DNA of 64,000 nt from Acanthaster planci (GCF_001949145.1 NW_019091465.1:1011125-1075124), one strand, 5' to 3'; positions 1-11,679 are shown, numbered from the stretch's first letter. A program made the numbers and translations. Notes: generated by a model from the sequence alone, not told the origin.

Positions 1-280
1 ATTCCTGCGAGACAATGACCAACACAAAGCAGGGGGGGGGTTATGTCCGTCTCATACCTTGCTGGCTATGTAATCTCCGGTGTGGCTTATTTGGCATATG
101 AAGCGAGAGACGAGACAGAGAGAACCCTCCCCTGCTCTGTGTCGGTCATTGTCTCACTGGAATCTGAGGAATTCTTTTCAGACATCTAGAGGGGATGTGT
201 TAGGTAACAATAGTCCAGAGTGTGTGTAGCGATTGGACATGTTGGGGGGGGTACCCCTAGGTCTCATTTCTTGCTTTGTG
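1..280. repeat. Dispersed repeat family R2, copy 1, inverted arrangement
   Basis: Bases 1-60 are the reverse complement of the repeat that lies forward at about 103-165: both arms carry the signature GGTCATTGTCTC and a GAGAC-GGACA segment. The forward part runs on through GGAATCT-GAGGAATTC, AACAATAGTC and a G-run before GTACCCC to about 280. The same order recurs near 44.3 kb and 46.7 kb, and an inverted version at 33.1 kb. The copy may be cut off by the window start. It is a non-coding mobile or fold-back repeat of unknown class. Confidence 0.6.
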
Positions 281-289
281 GGATTGGGG

Positions 290-2111
290 TGCAGAATTGG
301 GTGCCGATTTGTAACGTCATTTGTTGAAAAAGTCACAGCCTGTTAATGACACTCCTCGACCGTGTCTGTTCATTGTGTAATTCGGAGCAGTTATCGGTGA
401 TGTCCTCAGTAGCGGCCACTCCGAAGGCGTACCGAAATGGCTGCAATTTTCTGACCGCATTCTCTGCTTTGCTTTTCCACACTGTTCGAGAATTTGGAGC
501 CTTTCCGATTTAGACTAGGGACGATTTTTGGCGCGATGTTTTCCTTTCTATCCCCGAACTTGCACAGGTTAATCCAATTTGTGCTTTTGATAGTTGAAAT
601 TAATGAAAGGTTACTATTGTTAAAGATTGTACGTATGATTTAACTCTAGTCTCAAGTGGTTTATAAAAAAAAAAAAAAAACTCTTTTCTGGTCATACTTT
701 TACTAGGAAAAAACAACCGTAGTTGGAGCAAATTTAAAGCATTATATCTACCTCCTCCTGTAGAAAATAGCGTACTACTTCTTATGCATGCATCAACTTC
801 CTGGGAACGGAGACATGTTTATTCTATGCAACTTTCGTTCAAACTTACATCTGCCACGGGGAATTCGTTACAGTATTTGCCAGAGTGATGAGAGTGGAAT
901 ATCATTTCATGAGAAAGTAACCAGACACGGCATGTTATAGGGCTTGGAAATGACTTGTTGTTTTATTCACCTTTGCAGGAGCATCTTCAAGGCAAGTAAT
1001 AATAGCAATAGCTGGCTTACGCCAGTCCTACTGGACGGTCAAGGAGTCTTGACATCACACAAGGCTTTAGACAGTATTGGAGCCAACGTGTATAATAGAG
1101 GCTGTTACCATAGATATAGAACGCCTGTCGGTTTTGCACTTCAAAAAGTAACCTTTTGTACTTTTTAAGTACACTGTAGCTAGAAATGCTTTTCATAGTC
1201 TTTCATGATTACATTTCGATCTATAAATATTTTGATAAATGCGCAATTTTGTAAACCTTAATTGTTGGCATAAAAATGTTAGCAATGCACAGAGTTTGGA
1301 TTGTCCAATGTTTATAGAGGCTTTATGCAGCGTTGCATAATGGTGCACTCTTCTCTCGGCCGCAACTCCTCTCGGATAGAAAAATCTATTTTTCTCCCAT
1401 ATTGTAACACACCCAACCAATACGAACCCGTTTTACTAGCACTAGCAATGCATAAACATCATTATCTGCCCCAACACAAGGCTTGTAATGCGAACCACAG
1501 CGATTCTCCTTTGATTGTTTCAACTCAACCAACTCACATGAGCACATCGGCGATAAAACTGCATTTATTTTCAATCCATTGTGGTAAGCAAACGAGTCGC
1601 ATGTACATGAACATACAGTCTAAGCTGAATGTCATTGCAGTTTCAAATACCACTTGAGTTTCGTAATGAAAAGTGTTTTTTTACGTAAATTGCATTGAAC
1701 TGCCGAGCGTTAGTGGCGGTTTAATATTGAGCAAACCTTGGACCTGTGATATTGTAATTTGTAAGTAACAGAACTGAAGATATGCATTGCTATAGCGACG
1801 TATTTTATTTCATTGTATTTTTTTATCTTTAGATGGTTTACATATATTCGCTGTCTTTAAGGCATTTTGAACAAATATTTTGCTCACTAGCTGTAAAGCA
1901 TTATGTTAAAAAGATGAGATAAAATAAAAACTGATATTTTTAAATTGTAAAATTCCGAGGGCTGATGAAAGTCATTACAATTATTTCTTCAGCACATGAT
2001 GGTATAGGAAACACACACGTAGCAATAATAACATGATGTCAAAAGTTGACCGGGATAGATGAATTACATATACTTAGATACTTATTTATTTGACCACAAC
2101 GTACTTGTACA
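290..2111. other. No gene recognised
   Basis: AT-rich sequence with a 16-base A-run at 665-680 and only short chance open frames. A weak acceptor-like site sits near 567. I see no repeat or RNA gene here. Confidence 0.4.
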
Positions 2112-2455
2112 ATACGCCTGGATTTGAATAAATTTGAATAAAGACTGGCACGCTATTAAGTTATCTTATTGTACCTGAACATTCCCCAAGACTACACTTC
2201 GTGATTCGGGCAAGCTTTTGCATAGCGACGACCATCTCTGAAATGGATTCCTTTGTGCCGTCATCTGTTGAAAACAGTGTATTGGCACAAGGCGTCTCTT
2301 ATGTTGGTATTAAGGAAAAGCTTGTCCCAAATTGCTAGGTATAGCCCGTACCAAAAGTGATGTTAGTATGGAGAATTCAAATTGTTTAGTTCACGTGAAT
2401 TTAAAGAACTCTGTGTACCGGATTTTATTCAAATGTAACTCGCAGAAAGCTTATT
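2112..2455. mobile_element. MITE family M1, copy 1 (diverged)
   Basis: The right end, GATTTTATTCAAATGTAACT followed by CGCAGAAAGCTTATT, is the inverted complement of the family's left end (AAGCCTTTTGCGAGTT, then AATTTGAATAAAATCTGG). The left end here is diverged but keeps AATTTGAATAAAGACTGG. Internal blocks shared with the other copies include CGTGATTCGGG near 2200 and an inverted copy of the block that reads GTCCATTCCGGAGATGG elsewhere. There is no coding capacity, so it is a non-autonomous element. Confidence 0.6.
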
Positions 2456-2920
2456 TAGTTGTCAAGGGCATAACAAGAACTATTTGGGGGGGGTTCTGGG
2501 GGAGGAATTGGAGAAATCGTTTGTGAAACCTTTTATCCTTTCTTTGGGTTAGGTAAAATTTTGGGCTTTTACATGCTTTTGGAAGTTCAAAATCGTTATT
2601 TATAACGAGTTTATGTATTTTGTTAGGGTGGTTTCAGTAAACCTCCTGATCTGCCGGTATCTATCGCAATCACAAACACATTTGTGTTAGCTTTGACATT
2701 TAACTCCGAAGGCTGCTCTTGGTTTTCTCAAGTCAGGAAAGCCCTGATTCAGTTAGCCTAATGCATTACAACACAAGCAAAAAGGGACAAGCTAGTCTCC
2801 TTTTATGCTCAGATTGTTTATGTAATTTCCCATTCGAGAAGCTCCTTATTAGAGTTAATGTACGTTGAGTGGATCACCAGTGAAGGAATGTATACGCCAA
2901 TTATTTCTTCTTTCCCACAG
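2456..2920. other. No gene recognised
   Basis: AT-rich spacer between the M1 copy and the acceptor at 2919-2920. A G-run lies near 2490. No feature supported. Confidence 0.35.
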
Positions 2921-3010
2921 TACGGCTCTTATGCAACATCGATCGGCAAGACGCGACGCTGGAAATGTTCTCTAGAAGCTTTCGGAAGATTCTTGGCCAT
3001 TGACCAGTAA
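2921..3010 (+). CDS. Possible terminal exon, unknown protein
   Basis: A very good splice acceptor (TTATTTCTTCTTTCCCACAG, ending at 2920) leads into sequence open in two frames. One frame ends with TAA at 3008-3010 and gives YGSYATSIGK then TRRWKCSLEA; the other ends with TGA at 3001-3003 and gives RLLCNIDRQDATLEMF. I cannot choose between them, recognise neither peptide, and see no poly(A) signal close by. It could equally be a chance acceptor in an intron. Confidence 0.2.
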   Translation, partial: YGSYATSIGKTRRWKCSLEAFGRFLAIDQ

Positions 3011-4816
3011 AGCTTCAACCCATCAAATCGCAATCTCAAAGCGAAAGAGGTGAATACTATTTTTGAATGGTACAACAAAGAAAAGGTCAGCTACACAGCT
3101 GTGGTACGACTGAATTCCATAGCTGAAGCCCCGCCCCTAATGTTGGACGTCGTCGACACTCATAACGATCACGTGAGTGTCACGGGGCGTTGACATAAGC
3201 GGTGCGACTTTTGTCCAATCAAATCGCTTGTTTCTAGCATTGCTGGCCGTGTGGCAAAACAGTTCCCCTTCGTGATTGGGCAGTGCGAGCCATTCCAAAT
3301 CACGCAAGGTGACGACATCACTCCGGTTTTAATGCGCCTAATTCACACGTGAATTTCTGGCTTAGGCAGCCCATCTCAGCTCATCGTGCTTTAAGTAAGT
3401 AACAAATCCCCCGCTAAGTAATGCGTATTGATTTTTCCACTCGTCACCATATTGCTCTGTCCATTAGCGATCATTTCCAGTACTCGACGAGCTGCCAGAC
3501 CGTACTAAGGATTGAAGGAAGACAGGATCTGAGGCTAATTTTGCCAGACTTTGAGGTTAGTTCACGAGCCTCGACCTTTAGTTTTCACCTTCCCATTCAC
3601 GTTCATGTAATTAGAACGCAGTCCGGCAGATACTCTCAGCGTTGAAAGATTTCAGAGCCTGTTCATAACATTCCAGCCGCACGTCAGTTACAAATTCAAG
3701 TTTATTTTGGACAAGTAAAACACGATTACGCGAAGGTTTATTAAAAGCAAAGTCAGGGTTACGGGAATTAGATTACTCCTTGGTGTCGTTGAATTTTCAT
3801 TTCCAGGATGGTGGAATGGACATCGTTTGATGGGTTCTGCAGCTTGATGAACTTTTCATTGCTGTCTCGTATGTTTCTGAAAGCCTCGATGGTTACTTAA
3901 GCCGTGTTTTTGTTTTTACAGAAATATGTTTCAACCCTAAGACAGCAAGTCACTCTAAGACCTCGGCTCTTGCATGCCCGATGTTTTGCTTTTTGAGAAG
4001 TTTTGTTGGTAGGGTATTTTAAGTCACTACCTCATGCCTGCTGCCCCCCGTGCATTGAGCTCGTCATTGGAAGAAGTTTATTTTTTGCTTGATCCTACTC
4101 GTGAAATTTTGAGGGCAACAAAACTTAGCTTACGTACTATTGTAAAAAGTCAAATGTTAATGGTATTTTGAAGTTGGTTCCTAACTCATTCACACGAGCC
4201 CTGATCGAATGCCTGTGTAAAGGTTGACACTATTGAAATTAAAAAGACATGGGTCTACACCGAAATTCCGCTTTAAACCTCAAAGTCAGACTCCTGTGTT
4301 GAGTCAGTAACCCAGCAACGTCTCCAAGCTGACTCTGCTCTCCAAATCAATTCCCCGGATTGTCTGGCCACGGATGTTCGGTCTAAAAGATGCCGGGCCC
4401 TATTATGAAGCGAGATATTGGCTCCCGTGCGCCAGAGGAGTGGATACCAAGCCAATTGTAATGATGCCAGGGCAATTTTTTAAGACTGCATGCAGTTCGC
4501 TATTGCACTTTTCTTCGTGTATTGGAAATTAGTAATTTCAGCGCAAAAGTAAACATACACACTTCACCCAGGAGCAATCATTTCGGTCGCATTATATGTA
4601 AAGTCAACACTCCAGAAGTACATGCTATCGGAATGCCAATTTTAGTCTCCAGAAAAACAACTGTAGCTGACAGGGAGGGATGAGCTGATCATGATGGTCG
4701 AGCCCGCAGGGTGCAGGTTAACGAATTTCTCAGATACGCAACGATTTATTTTCCTCTAGCCGTTGATTAAAACCTACTGTCACAGACAGGAGCTGATATC
4801 AAGCACGCGTTCGCTC
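3011..4816. other. No firm gene; one acceptor-like site at 3920
   Basis: A CCCCGCCCC box at about 3130 and CCAAT-like motifs near 3215 and 3275 could be regulatory but are isolated. A pyrimidine-rich acceptor ends at 3921 (GTTTTTGTTTTTACAG) and opens two short frames of 24 and 32 codons. Nothing else was recognised. Confidence 0.3.
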
Positions 4817-4892
4817 AAAAAAAAAAAACCAAAAAAAAAAAAAAAAAACACAAAAAAACCAACAACCAAACCAACCCAACCCAACCCAACCC
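4817..4892. repeat. A-rich low-complexity tract with CCAAC repeats
   Basis: Two long A-runs broken by single C bases pass into CCAAC pentamers repeated several times. It could be the remnant tail of a retroposed element, but I see no body next to it. Confidence 0.7.
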
Positions 4893-5148
4893 TGTCTGGG
4901 CAAAACTTCCATGAATCGTGTTTGATGTGCGGTCTTCTTGCACCCTGGCCTGGCCGGGGGGGGGAGCAGTTGGCCTCCTGGATCGATGCTGTCACTTTTT
5001 AACATTAAGAATTGACAGTGCAAACTGTGAAGAACCGCTACTTTCTTTGGGGGGGGAGGTGATGATTTCATAATGGATGCAAAGCAATTTGACTGTCACT
5101 TTAAATAAAAATTGCCCATGCTACTTTCCTGTGGACCCAACACCTCGA

Positions 5149-5186
5149 TGCGTCACTGACCTGGGCCACCATAAAAGGGGCGGGGC
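5149..5186 (+). promoter_or_regulatory. Promoter-like cluster: CRE-like, TATA-like, GC box
   Basis: GCGTCACTGAC is followed within 25 bases by ATAAAAGG (5171-5178), which overlaps GGGGCGGGGC. The combination is compact, but no first exon is recognised downstream, so it may be fortuitous. Confidence 0.2.
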
Positions 5187-6009
5187 GTTCGATGTAAGGT
5201 GTTAATCATCTGGGAGTGTCACTCTTGAAACCTTTTGAAATAAATTGCGCGTTCCTTTTGCGTTAGATACCGGTATGCTTTGTGCTTATCGAGGAGACTT
5301 TGCTTACGAAATGAACCAACCACGCCCTCCAGGTAATCTCTGAGCAGTTTCTTGAAAGTAACGTGAACCAAACAGACACAACAAAGTCCCTCTTTTGAAA
5401 GACGCAGATAGACTTCAGTTAGCAGCTTTCCGAAAGAATACGATTTCCTTTATTTAACACGAGAGAACAGTTCTATTGAACTTGAATGATTGATATCCAG
5501 GGGCCAAAAGGCGGACAGGTCCCATCTTTTTCACCGATATTTTCAAAGTTTTCCACTGACATATTGTGGCCGTTTTGACACTGTCTTGAAACAGATCGAT
5601 GCACATCGTTCTCGCAAAATTCCCAAAGGCTTGTCTACTTAGGCGACGTTCTAATTGACCGTCACCAGTACACAATGGAATGCGAAGGTGCATCAACAGA
5701 CTAACACCTGTGATCCTCTCAACTGTTAGCAATCTGTTGTAATAACAAGAACCCACTGCTCGGTTGAAAAGAAACTTCACGATAACGTATGCAGTTTCTA
5801 AATCACTTGTCAAGTAAGAATTCTTTTTTTAAAATTATTTTTCATTATCAGAACTAAATGAAAGCAATATCATAATGTCTTAATGTTTAAAATTGCCCAT
5901 GGCAATGGAACTTGTAAAATTTGAAAAAAAAGTTTGGAAGAAAATCTTAGATGTCCTAATCTCAGAAACCTCAGAGTAAGGTAGGGTCTGAAAACCCCTT
6001 TCCATATAT
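5187..6009. other. No gene recognised
   Basis: Contains a 119-codon open frame on the minus strand (5454-5813) without splice signals or a recognisable motif. I treat that frame as chance. Confidence 0.35.
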
Positions 6010-6075
6010 CGGTGACGCAGGATTCGAACCTGGGTCATAAAGGTTAAGAGCCAGTCCCGTCTGAGGTGAGGAGCT
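6010..6075 (-). repeat. tRNA-derived fragment (B box only)
   Basis: Read on the minus strand, 6018-6028 is a perfect polymerase III B box, GGTTCGAATCC, in the context CCCAGGTTCGAATCCTGCG, which resembles a tRNA T arm and 3' end. A convincing A box and acceptor stem are missing upstream, so this is not a functional tRNA. It is probably a decayed tRNA-derived SINE head. Confidence 0.4.
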
Positions 6076-6562
6076 CGGACTGAATGTCAGAAACAAGCCC
6101 TTTTGCGTGTTACAAATAATCTGTCTCGAATAGGCCTATACTTCTCATTCCATTTTCCAGCGACAACTGTTCTTGAAGTTGTCTGAAGTAGTTGTTTTAT
6201 GCGACGTTATTTGAGCCAGAAATGTCTTGAAATGTCCAGTGCGAAGACAATTAGACGCACACGTTGGACCTTCTTGCTTCAGGTGCTGCGAAGTACGGGC
6301 AAATTAACTTGGTAATGACCATCGGATGAGATTAGATCTTAACGAATTCATTAAATTCTCAAGTCTATGAATGAAGTTGAAAAAAATCATGTCTACGAAC
6401 GAGTGGTCGTTGACGGATGAGACGAAGGGGTTATATATATATCTCAGGTCGATGTGCACGCTGCGAACTTAGCCACGTTACCTCGGGGAGGATCAAATTA
6501 CAATTTCTTTTATCAATTATTGCACATCCGTTGGTAAACGATATTCGGTAATTTGGTTTTAC

Positions 6563-6706
6563 CTGTCAGATTCGTTCCATCGTTGAAGTGTGACGGGAAC
6601 GAAAGAATTATTTTGGTATGTGTCGTGAAAGTGATCCGTTCGCGTTTGGGCTGGTCGAAAAGTAATGTGACGTTTACGTGATTGGATTAAAAAAAAGTGA
6701 CCTATT
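6563..6706 (-). CDS. Candidate internal exon, unknown protein
   Basis: On the minus strand a good acceptor (GACTCACTTTCACAG) opens a 144-base segment that ends at a CAG|GTAAAA donor. The open frame gives 47 residues beginning IGHFFLIQSRKRHITF and ending LQRWNESD. Its entry phase needs two bases from the exon before, and the candidate exon at 6905-6991 ends with exactly two spare bases (CT), so the two join in frame as ...SPEP-L-IGHFF.... No family was recognised and no signal or membrane segment stands out. The consistent phase raises the odds, but both pieces are short. Confidence 0.33.
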
Positions 6707-6904
6707 CTGTGAAAGTGAGTCTTAGCTCGCCAGAGACACTTTGGAGTAGGCATTCCTTTAGAATAATTTTGCACAGTGTAAACCAATAGGAACCCACATT
6801 ATTTTTCACCACGGAGTATCCACTTTCATCAGGATGCCAAACTGAGTAATTCATCAAAACCAAAAACTCAATTTGCTCTTTCCAATACAAATGAAAACTC
6901 ATAC

Positions 6905-6991
6905 AGTGGCTCTGGCGACTTAAGAGTCATTTTCACAGAGCCAGTCACAAATATTACTGGAGTGCGATGGAAGTTGTCGACAACTAGTCTT
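6905..6991 (-). CDS. Candidate internal exon upstream of 6563-6706
   Basis: The minus-strand acceptor TTACCTGCAG is followed by one base and then 28 codons (RLVVDNFHRTPVIFVTGSVK, then MTLKSPEP). The segment ends at a plausible GTATGAG donor with two bases left over. The alternation of hydrophobic and polar residues suggests beta strands. The same region is also open on the plus strand (about 6783-6999) and runs to a strong CAG|GTAAGA donor, so the strand is uncertain. I prefer the minus strand because its phase joins correctly to the next candidate. Confidence 0.3.
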
Positions 6992-7689
6992 CTGCAGGTA
7001 AGAGAGTGGTGATTTTTGTCTGTTTTGCTCTTCAACATCTTCGTGAATGTTGCAATAAATTGCAAATCCGTCGTTATTGTACCATATGACGTTACGGCAT
7101 TCTAATCAAAAGAGGCTTTTAACAAGTGTTTTTTCCGTCTTCTTAAAAATCAGTGTTTAATGGTTTACAAGGAAATCCTCGAAGTTCCTTGTCGGCCACA
7201 AAGAAGACCATTATTTTTGAAAACAGAACACTGTAAGTCTAATGGAAAACGAGTCCACTCTTCCTTTTTCATTTCCTGTATTAAAAGACTTGAACAGTGA
7301 CTTAGGAGTGAGTTTCAAAACTTGAATAAAAATTCACGAGAAGAGATATCAGTCACATCCATCCATTTAGGACAAGCAAAACTGCACCTTCTCCTTAGTT
7401 GTTGGCTTATTTTGTCCACTCTAAGGGTCGTAGTTGTTACCGATGGTGGAATAATCTCGCAACGAGTAGGCCTATCAAAGATTCTCCCTCCGCCCCCAAC
7501 AGGAATTGTCCAGAATCGTGACCATTTGGTAGAACTGCGGCTTCAAAATATCATTTGTGTGCTTTCACGTTGTGGATTCTCTTTCGACTTCGAGGGAGCT
7601 GATCCCCACGGTGTTAAAAAAAAGCCGCCGCTCGAAGTTTGCCTGACTCTGTGATGGCTGAACTCCCTTTGTTTTCATGCATTGTGGGG
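6992..7689. other. No gene recognised
   Basis: Includes one TAGGCCTA copy (7467-7474) and a 110-codon plus-strand open frame (7322-7654) without splice support. Nothing else was recognised. Confidence 0.35.
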
Positions 7690-7972
7690 GCACGACATCC
7701 GACAACCTATCGCTACTTTTGAGGCCTGTGCAGCAAAATAGCCTGCTAGAACTGTGATGCTAATATATTATCGCGAGATGCAATACAGTAGGCAACTTGT
7801 AAGAGGGGCTAGTCAGCGTCACGAAAGTTTGCAAGCAGAAGGCTCTAACAAGTCTCACTTGTAAGTCTGCCTACTGTATTGCATTGTACGATAATATTTT
7901 AGCATCACAGTTAGAGCATGGCTATGTTGCTGCACAGGCCTCACAAGAAGCGGTGGGTAGTCGGATCGGGTA
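7690..7972. mobile_element. Fold-back element with arms of about 110 bp
   Basis: The left arm (about 7690-7799) and right arm (about 7862-7972) are imperfect inverted complements. Shared blocks include GAGGCCTGTGCAGCA, ACTGTGATGCTAA, ATATTATCG and GCAATACAGTAGGCA. A loop of about 60 bases separates them. There is no coding capacity. This is the shape of a fold-back or long-TIR MITE; the transposase class cannot be judged because no target-site duplication is clear. Confidence 0.8.
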
Positions 7973-8024
7973 GTGGTGTACAGAAATCTTTACTTTGTGC
8001 AGAAGATTTTACGGTAACATTTCA

Positions 8025-8205
8025 CACACTTTTGAGGAGGGGGTGGGCTGTTGAATCACCCCTACTTTTTTTGTTGTGAGCAAAAAAATTAAAACGGATT
8101 GTGAAGAGGTTTCTGGTCTTCCCAGATGCATTCAGTACCACTCAAAGGGGGGGGGGGTGGAAGCAATATATGCCATTCTGATGCAAGATTCTTCGTGAAT
8201 GTAGG
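8025..8205 (+). repeat. Dispersed repeat family R3, copy 1
   Basis: Shares ordered blocks with 45060-45255: a TTGAATCA block, then AAAAAAAT, then CGGATTGTGAAGA, then GCATTCAGTACCACTC-AAAGGG, then ATTCTGATGCAAGATTCT. Spacing is kept, with small insertions. A G-run lies at 8147-8158. Non-coding. Confidence 0.5.
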
Positions 8206-9509
8206 CAAACGTACATATCATGAACATCGACCCTATATAATGTCATAATGGTGTCAACCCCTCCCGCTTTTCAAATTTTCATGGCCGGGCAAGTCATTGC
8301 ACCTTCACAAATTCCCATTAACCCCTCCCCCGCAATTTCCGGCACACATTTACGCCACTGCAAATAGTACATGATATTATCCGAGCAATTCCTTGAGTGA
8401 GATTGACCCAGGAACTGAAGCTGGATTTGCTCAACCCTTTTCTGGGTCAGAACAACAGTTCTCCCAGTTAAAAGGACATTTCAGCGCTTTCTTGTGTACA
8501 CAAAAAGTGTCATTTTGAAGCATAAAAGAACTGCAAAAATCCGGATTTACAGTCTGGGTCAGTGTATTAGCTGAATAGTTTTAGAAAACATGAAACGTAC
8601 CTAGACCAGGTGACTTCTTATTTTTGTTTATTTGAAATCTTCCCCTAGGTTGCAAGCAGATAATATTGTACACTTCAGATCTTTGTATTGTAAGTCAAAC
8701 GATCAGAACAAGTGCAAGAACTTAACGTAAGGAGAAAAGAGAAGGCTAGCATCGTTGCATTTCCACATAAAATCATGCAAGGCTTTCATGAAGAAATTAG
8801 TAGAAATAGATCAATAAACGGCATCTTACCCGCCCCAAAGATATATGGTCTTAAACCCGGCCTGGAAATTACTCCTGCCCACGGTTCAAGCGCCTCATCC
8901 TCGTTATACCTCCTTGGGCATGTTTACACTCTACCTGCCGATTATTTGGAGGATCCTTCACTGCCGTGTACGCCTCGTTTATTCAAGGGTATAAAGCAAC
9001 ACATCCCAGCTATTTTGCTTCGACCCCTCACGCCTGCGAGTTGGTAACTCCTGAAGGGTAGAAAACAGACTTGCACATCAATTTGCCGGCACCGGTAAAC
9101 CGCGTATTCCGTTTCTGACCCGCCCGTGTTTTGTCAGAAATTGGCAGTGGAAAAAAAAATAGGGTAGCAAGCTCGGGAACACTTCGGTTGGCATCCTGCG
9201 TACGTGACCTGTTCCACGCTGGTTCCACCGATTAAACACGTGCGGGAGGAGCAATGTTGTTGGTGGCGTCGTGCCTAATGGCCAGGCGGTGTTTTTTTGC
9301 GGAGAAACCGTGCACGGGTGCGTTGACATTACATATGGCCCATTGGTAAGAATTCTGTAAATAAAAGGTACGGAGCCTCAAGCCACTTAAAAAACATTTA
9401 AGGGCAAAACCTGGTATTAAACTTAATACTCCCCGACGTAAAGTACATCTTGAAATAGTTTGCAGTACCCTCTGCTACATCTGACTAGGACCGGCCGGCC
9501 GACCCCGGT
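8206..9509. other. No firm gene; one weak small exon
   Basis: A 41-base segment at 8649-8689 has an acceptor (CTTCCCCTAG) and a GTAAGT donor, but is too short to judge. The 111-codon open frame at 8712-9047 has no support. No repeat was recognised. Confidence 0.3.
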
Positions 9510-9690
9510 ACGCTCGGTGGGGTCGAGTGGTTAAGACGTCTGCACGAGTAAAAGCAGGAGGTCATGGGTTTGAGTCCCATCCGAGTAAGCTGCCTAGTGA
9601 ATTTTCCGTATTATGCTCTCGGACAAGCACTGAGCTTGCAGTGTTTATGAATAATACGTTGGTGTAAAGGTAAAACCTGTGATTAAAAGT
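9510..9690 (+). repeat. SINE with tRNA-like head (type S1)
   Basis: GGTCGAGTGGTTAAGAC (9521-9537) is a good polymerase III A box and GGTTTGAGTCC (9567-9577) a good B box. D-arm and anticodon-arm pairing (GTC/GAC and CTGC/GCAG) survive, but the anticodon loop is about ten bases, so it is not a working tRNA. The tail, with GACAAGCACTGAGCTTGCAG and TTGGTGTAAAGG, resembles SINE bodies I associate with echinoderm genomes; that is memory, not a search. Confidence 0.6.
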
Positions 9691-10497
9691 TAAGGCCCCC
9701 TTACACAGACGAGCGATAACGCAATTCTGCGCGATACCAAATGTCGAACACAACAATGGCTTTGTGGAACTCTTTAGATGGAGAGCGGAGAAACGACGCT
9801 ACAGGCGGATAATTCTCGCGAAACCTTGGCGCGGTCTGGCGTGACGTGACGTTATTACCCGCATGGTTGAGCGCTTCTTCTGATGCCTTCGATTCTTGGA
9901 GTCAGTGGCAGGATGATCGACGTACCAAACGGATTTCCACCTGTTTATATATACTGATGTACAGTGGTGCGATATGTCGCTTCCCGTTACCTTTTGTTTA
10001 GTGTACATTGAACATTTGTGTCTTAGACTGCAACATTGCTCATGGGTACTGCAACTTGTTCCCCCCCCCGCAGTTTCTGTTTCTTTGGTGAGGCCATCCG
10101 AAAATGTTTCGGGATAGATCCTAAACACATTTTGCTGTGTTTCGAGCAGTCAGCACGTATGCAGGGCAAGTTCGGCCGCGAACTTCAGTTAGGCCAGAGA
10201 TGTTCGTCCTTCAGAGGCGAAGATGACCATTGACTTCAGGAATATCATCGAGTAAACTAATTTTAAATTAGTGACCTTTCACCTTTAAATTTAACCCCTC
10301 CGCAGTGTTCAAGTAGTCTTGCCACAAGATGTGATTTAGATGAAGCTCTCAGCTATTTCGCTTCAACTGAACATATTGATTACAATTTTTAAACGCTTCC
10401 AGCCTAAGTGTATGTAAAAGCATATGACCACAGCAGACTTTCCGCGGCTCTGTAAATATCCCTACGCATTTCACCAGTCCCTGGCAAAGGTATCACG
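9691..10497. other. No gene recognised
   Basis: A 109-codon minus-strand open frame (9799-10128) and a 65-codon plus frame (10036-10233) have no splice context. C-run at 10062-10070. Confidence 0.35.
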
Positions 10498-10512
10498 CCA
10501 GTAGAGGGCGGG
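10498..10512 (+). promoter_or_regulatory. CTCF-like motif
   Basis: CCAGTAGAGGGCGGG matches the core CCASYAGRKGGCRS of the animal insulator protein CTCF at every position. A 15-base match can occur by chance, and the function is inferred from the vertebrate consensus. Confidence 0.3.
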
Positions 10513-11317
10513 CTAGCTGGAAAGGTCTTGTTGGTAGGACTATAGACATACATAGACCACCAGTCGTGTGCGTGAAACTGTGACTTTAAAAAGCGTGGGC
10601 AAGCAATGGGCGAAACGACGAATGGCAGCGCATTTATTGCGAGTTGCGCGCAACGTACTGGGAATGCATGTTATTTGCATAGGCTCTAAACAGACGCTCC
10701 CTATTTTGCTCTGTCGCACTGCTATCTCTTCTTTTCAAATGTTGCAACCGCATTGTTTTGAATCCCTATAGGTCAGATTAAGTACATAAAGGATTTTTTC
10801 ACAATCAAAAACTAACTTCATAGAATTTTATGAATGGAATTCTTAAACTGAACGTAAATTCTCTATACCAAGGGGTGGATTTGCCCACGCTTTGGGGTTT
10901 TACCCGGATGTCGTCTCGGCAACAGTACCCCGCCGCTGCTTTGAATAGGAGCTGCCCGTCTATGGTTTCATATCTCCGTGGTAGGCCCCAGCTCGGTGGC
11001 TTCACTTAACAGTCTGGATGTCGTTTCTGACCCAAGCTTTGCATACTCGCATACACGATCGTTTGAGCGGTTTTGCGCACAGATTTTCTAGTTTTCCCGA
11101 TATAATTCCGGCAATCAATTTAAATGAAAGGTGTGGCCTTCACCAGGGCAGAGCTGTTCATACATAGAGTTGCGACATGGGTGTTTCATTTGTTGGAAAC
11201 AAAATGGTGGATTATGCGTCAGTATACGGGGACGATTAGCTCACAATAGCTGCGTGCTGTACTGCGCACATGGCGAACAGTCATTTTGGTTCCAAAGTCT
11301 GTGAACAGCTGTTCACC
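10513..11317. other. No gene recognised
   Basis: Short open frames only; no splice-bounded segment or repeat was noticed. Confidence 0.35.
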
Positions 11318-11652
11318 AGGGCGCGTTCAACTGCACGTTACTTTGCGTATGCAGAGCATGAACAATAAAGGCATACAAGGTATGTCAGGATGTACGTATT
11401 CCGCTACTGAACGTGCCACTGGATGCTAGCTGCATCTGTCAACCTATTTAATGGCGCCATTCCATATGCGCGTCAACACTTGCACCAAGTGTGGCGTATT
11501 CGTCCAAATCGGTCCTGGAGCAATTTTGACGGCCGAACGCAACGCACACGCGTTATGTTATTAGAGTCGATTTTTGTGTCCGTAAAAGTGAAACGCATGA
11601 GCGCATCGCGTACGCAACGCACCCCAAAATTGCACATATTGAAAGGCGCCTT
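11318..11652. mobile_element. Possible short-TIR element (weak)
   Basis: AGGGCGCGTTCAAC at the left end matches the inverted right end (TTGAAAGGCGCCTT) at about 12 of 15 positions. The interior is rich in GCGTACGCAACG-like words. The ends are short and imperfect, so this is tentative. Confidence 0.25.
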
Positions 11653-11679
11653 AACGGTAAACGATTTCGTGTACAGTGG

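Noticed and set aside
1193-1657. Overlapping frames of 62-118 codons on both strands
   Set aside because: No start context, splice sites or motifs; length is within chance for 64 kb.
4763-5071. Frames of 71-90 codons over the A-rich tract
   Set aside because: They consist mostly of lysine or phenylalanine and valine runs dictated by the low-complexity DNA.
6432-6446. TATATATATA as a TATA box
   Set aside because: Simple dinucleotide tract without CCAAT, GC box or first exon.
6783-6999. Plus-strand exon ending at CAG|GTAAGA
   Set aside because: No clear acceptor; the opposite strand gives two segments whose phases join.
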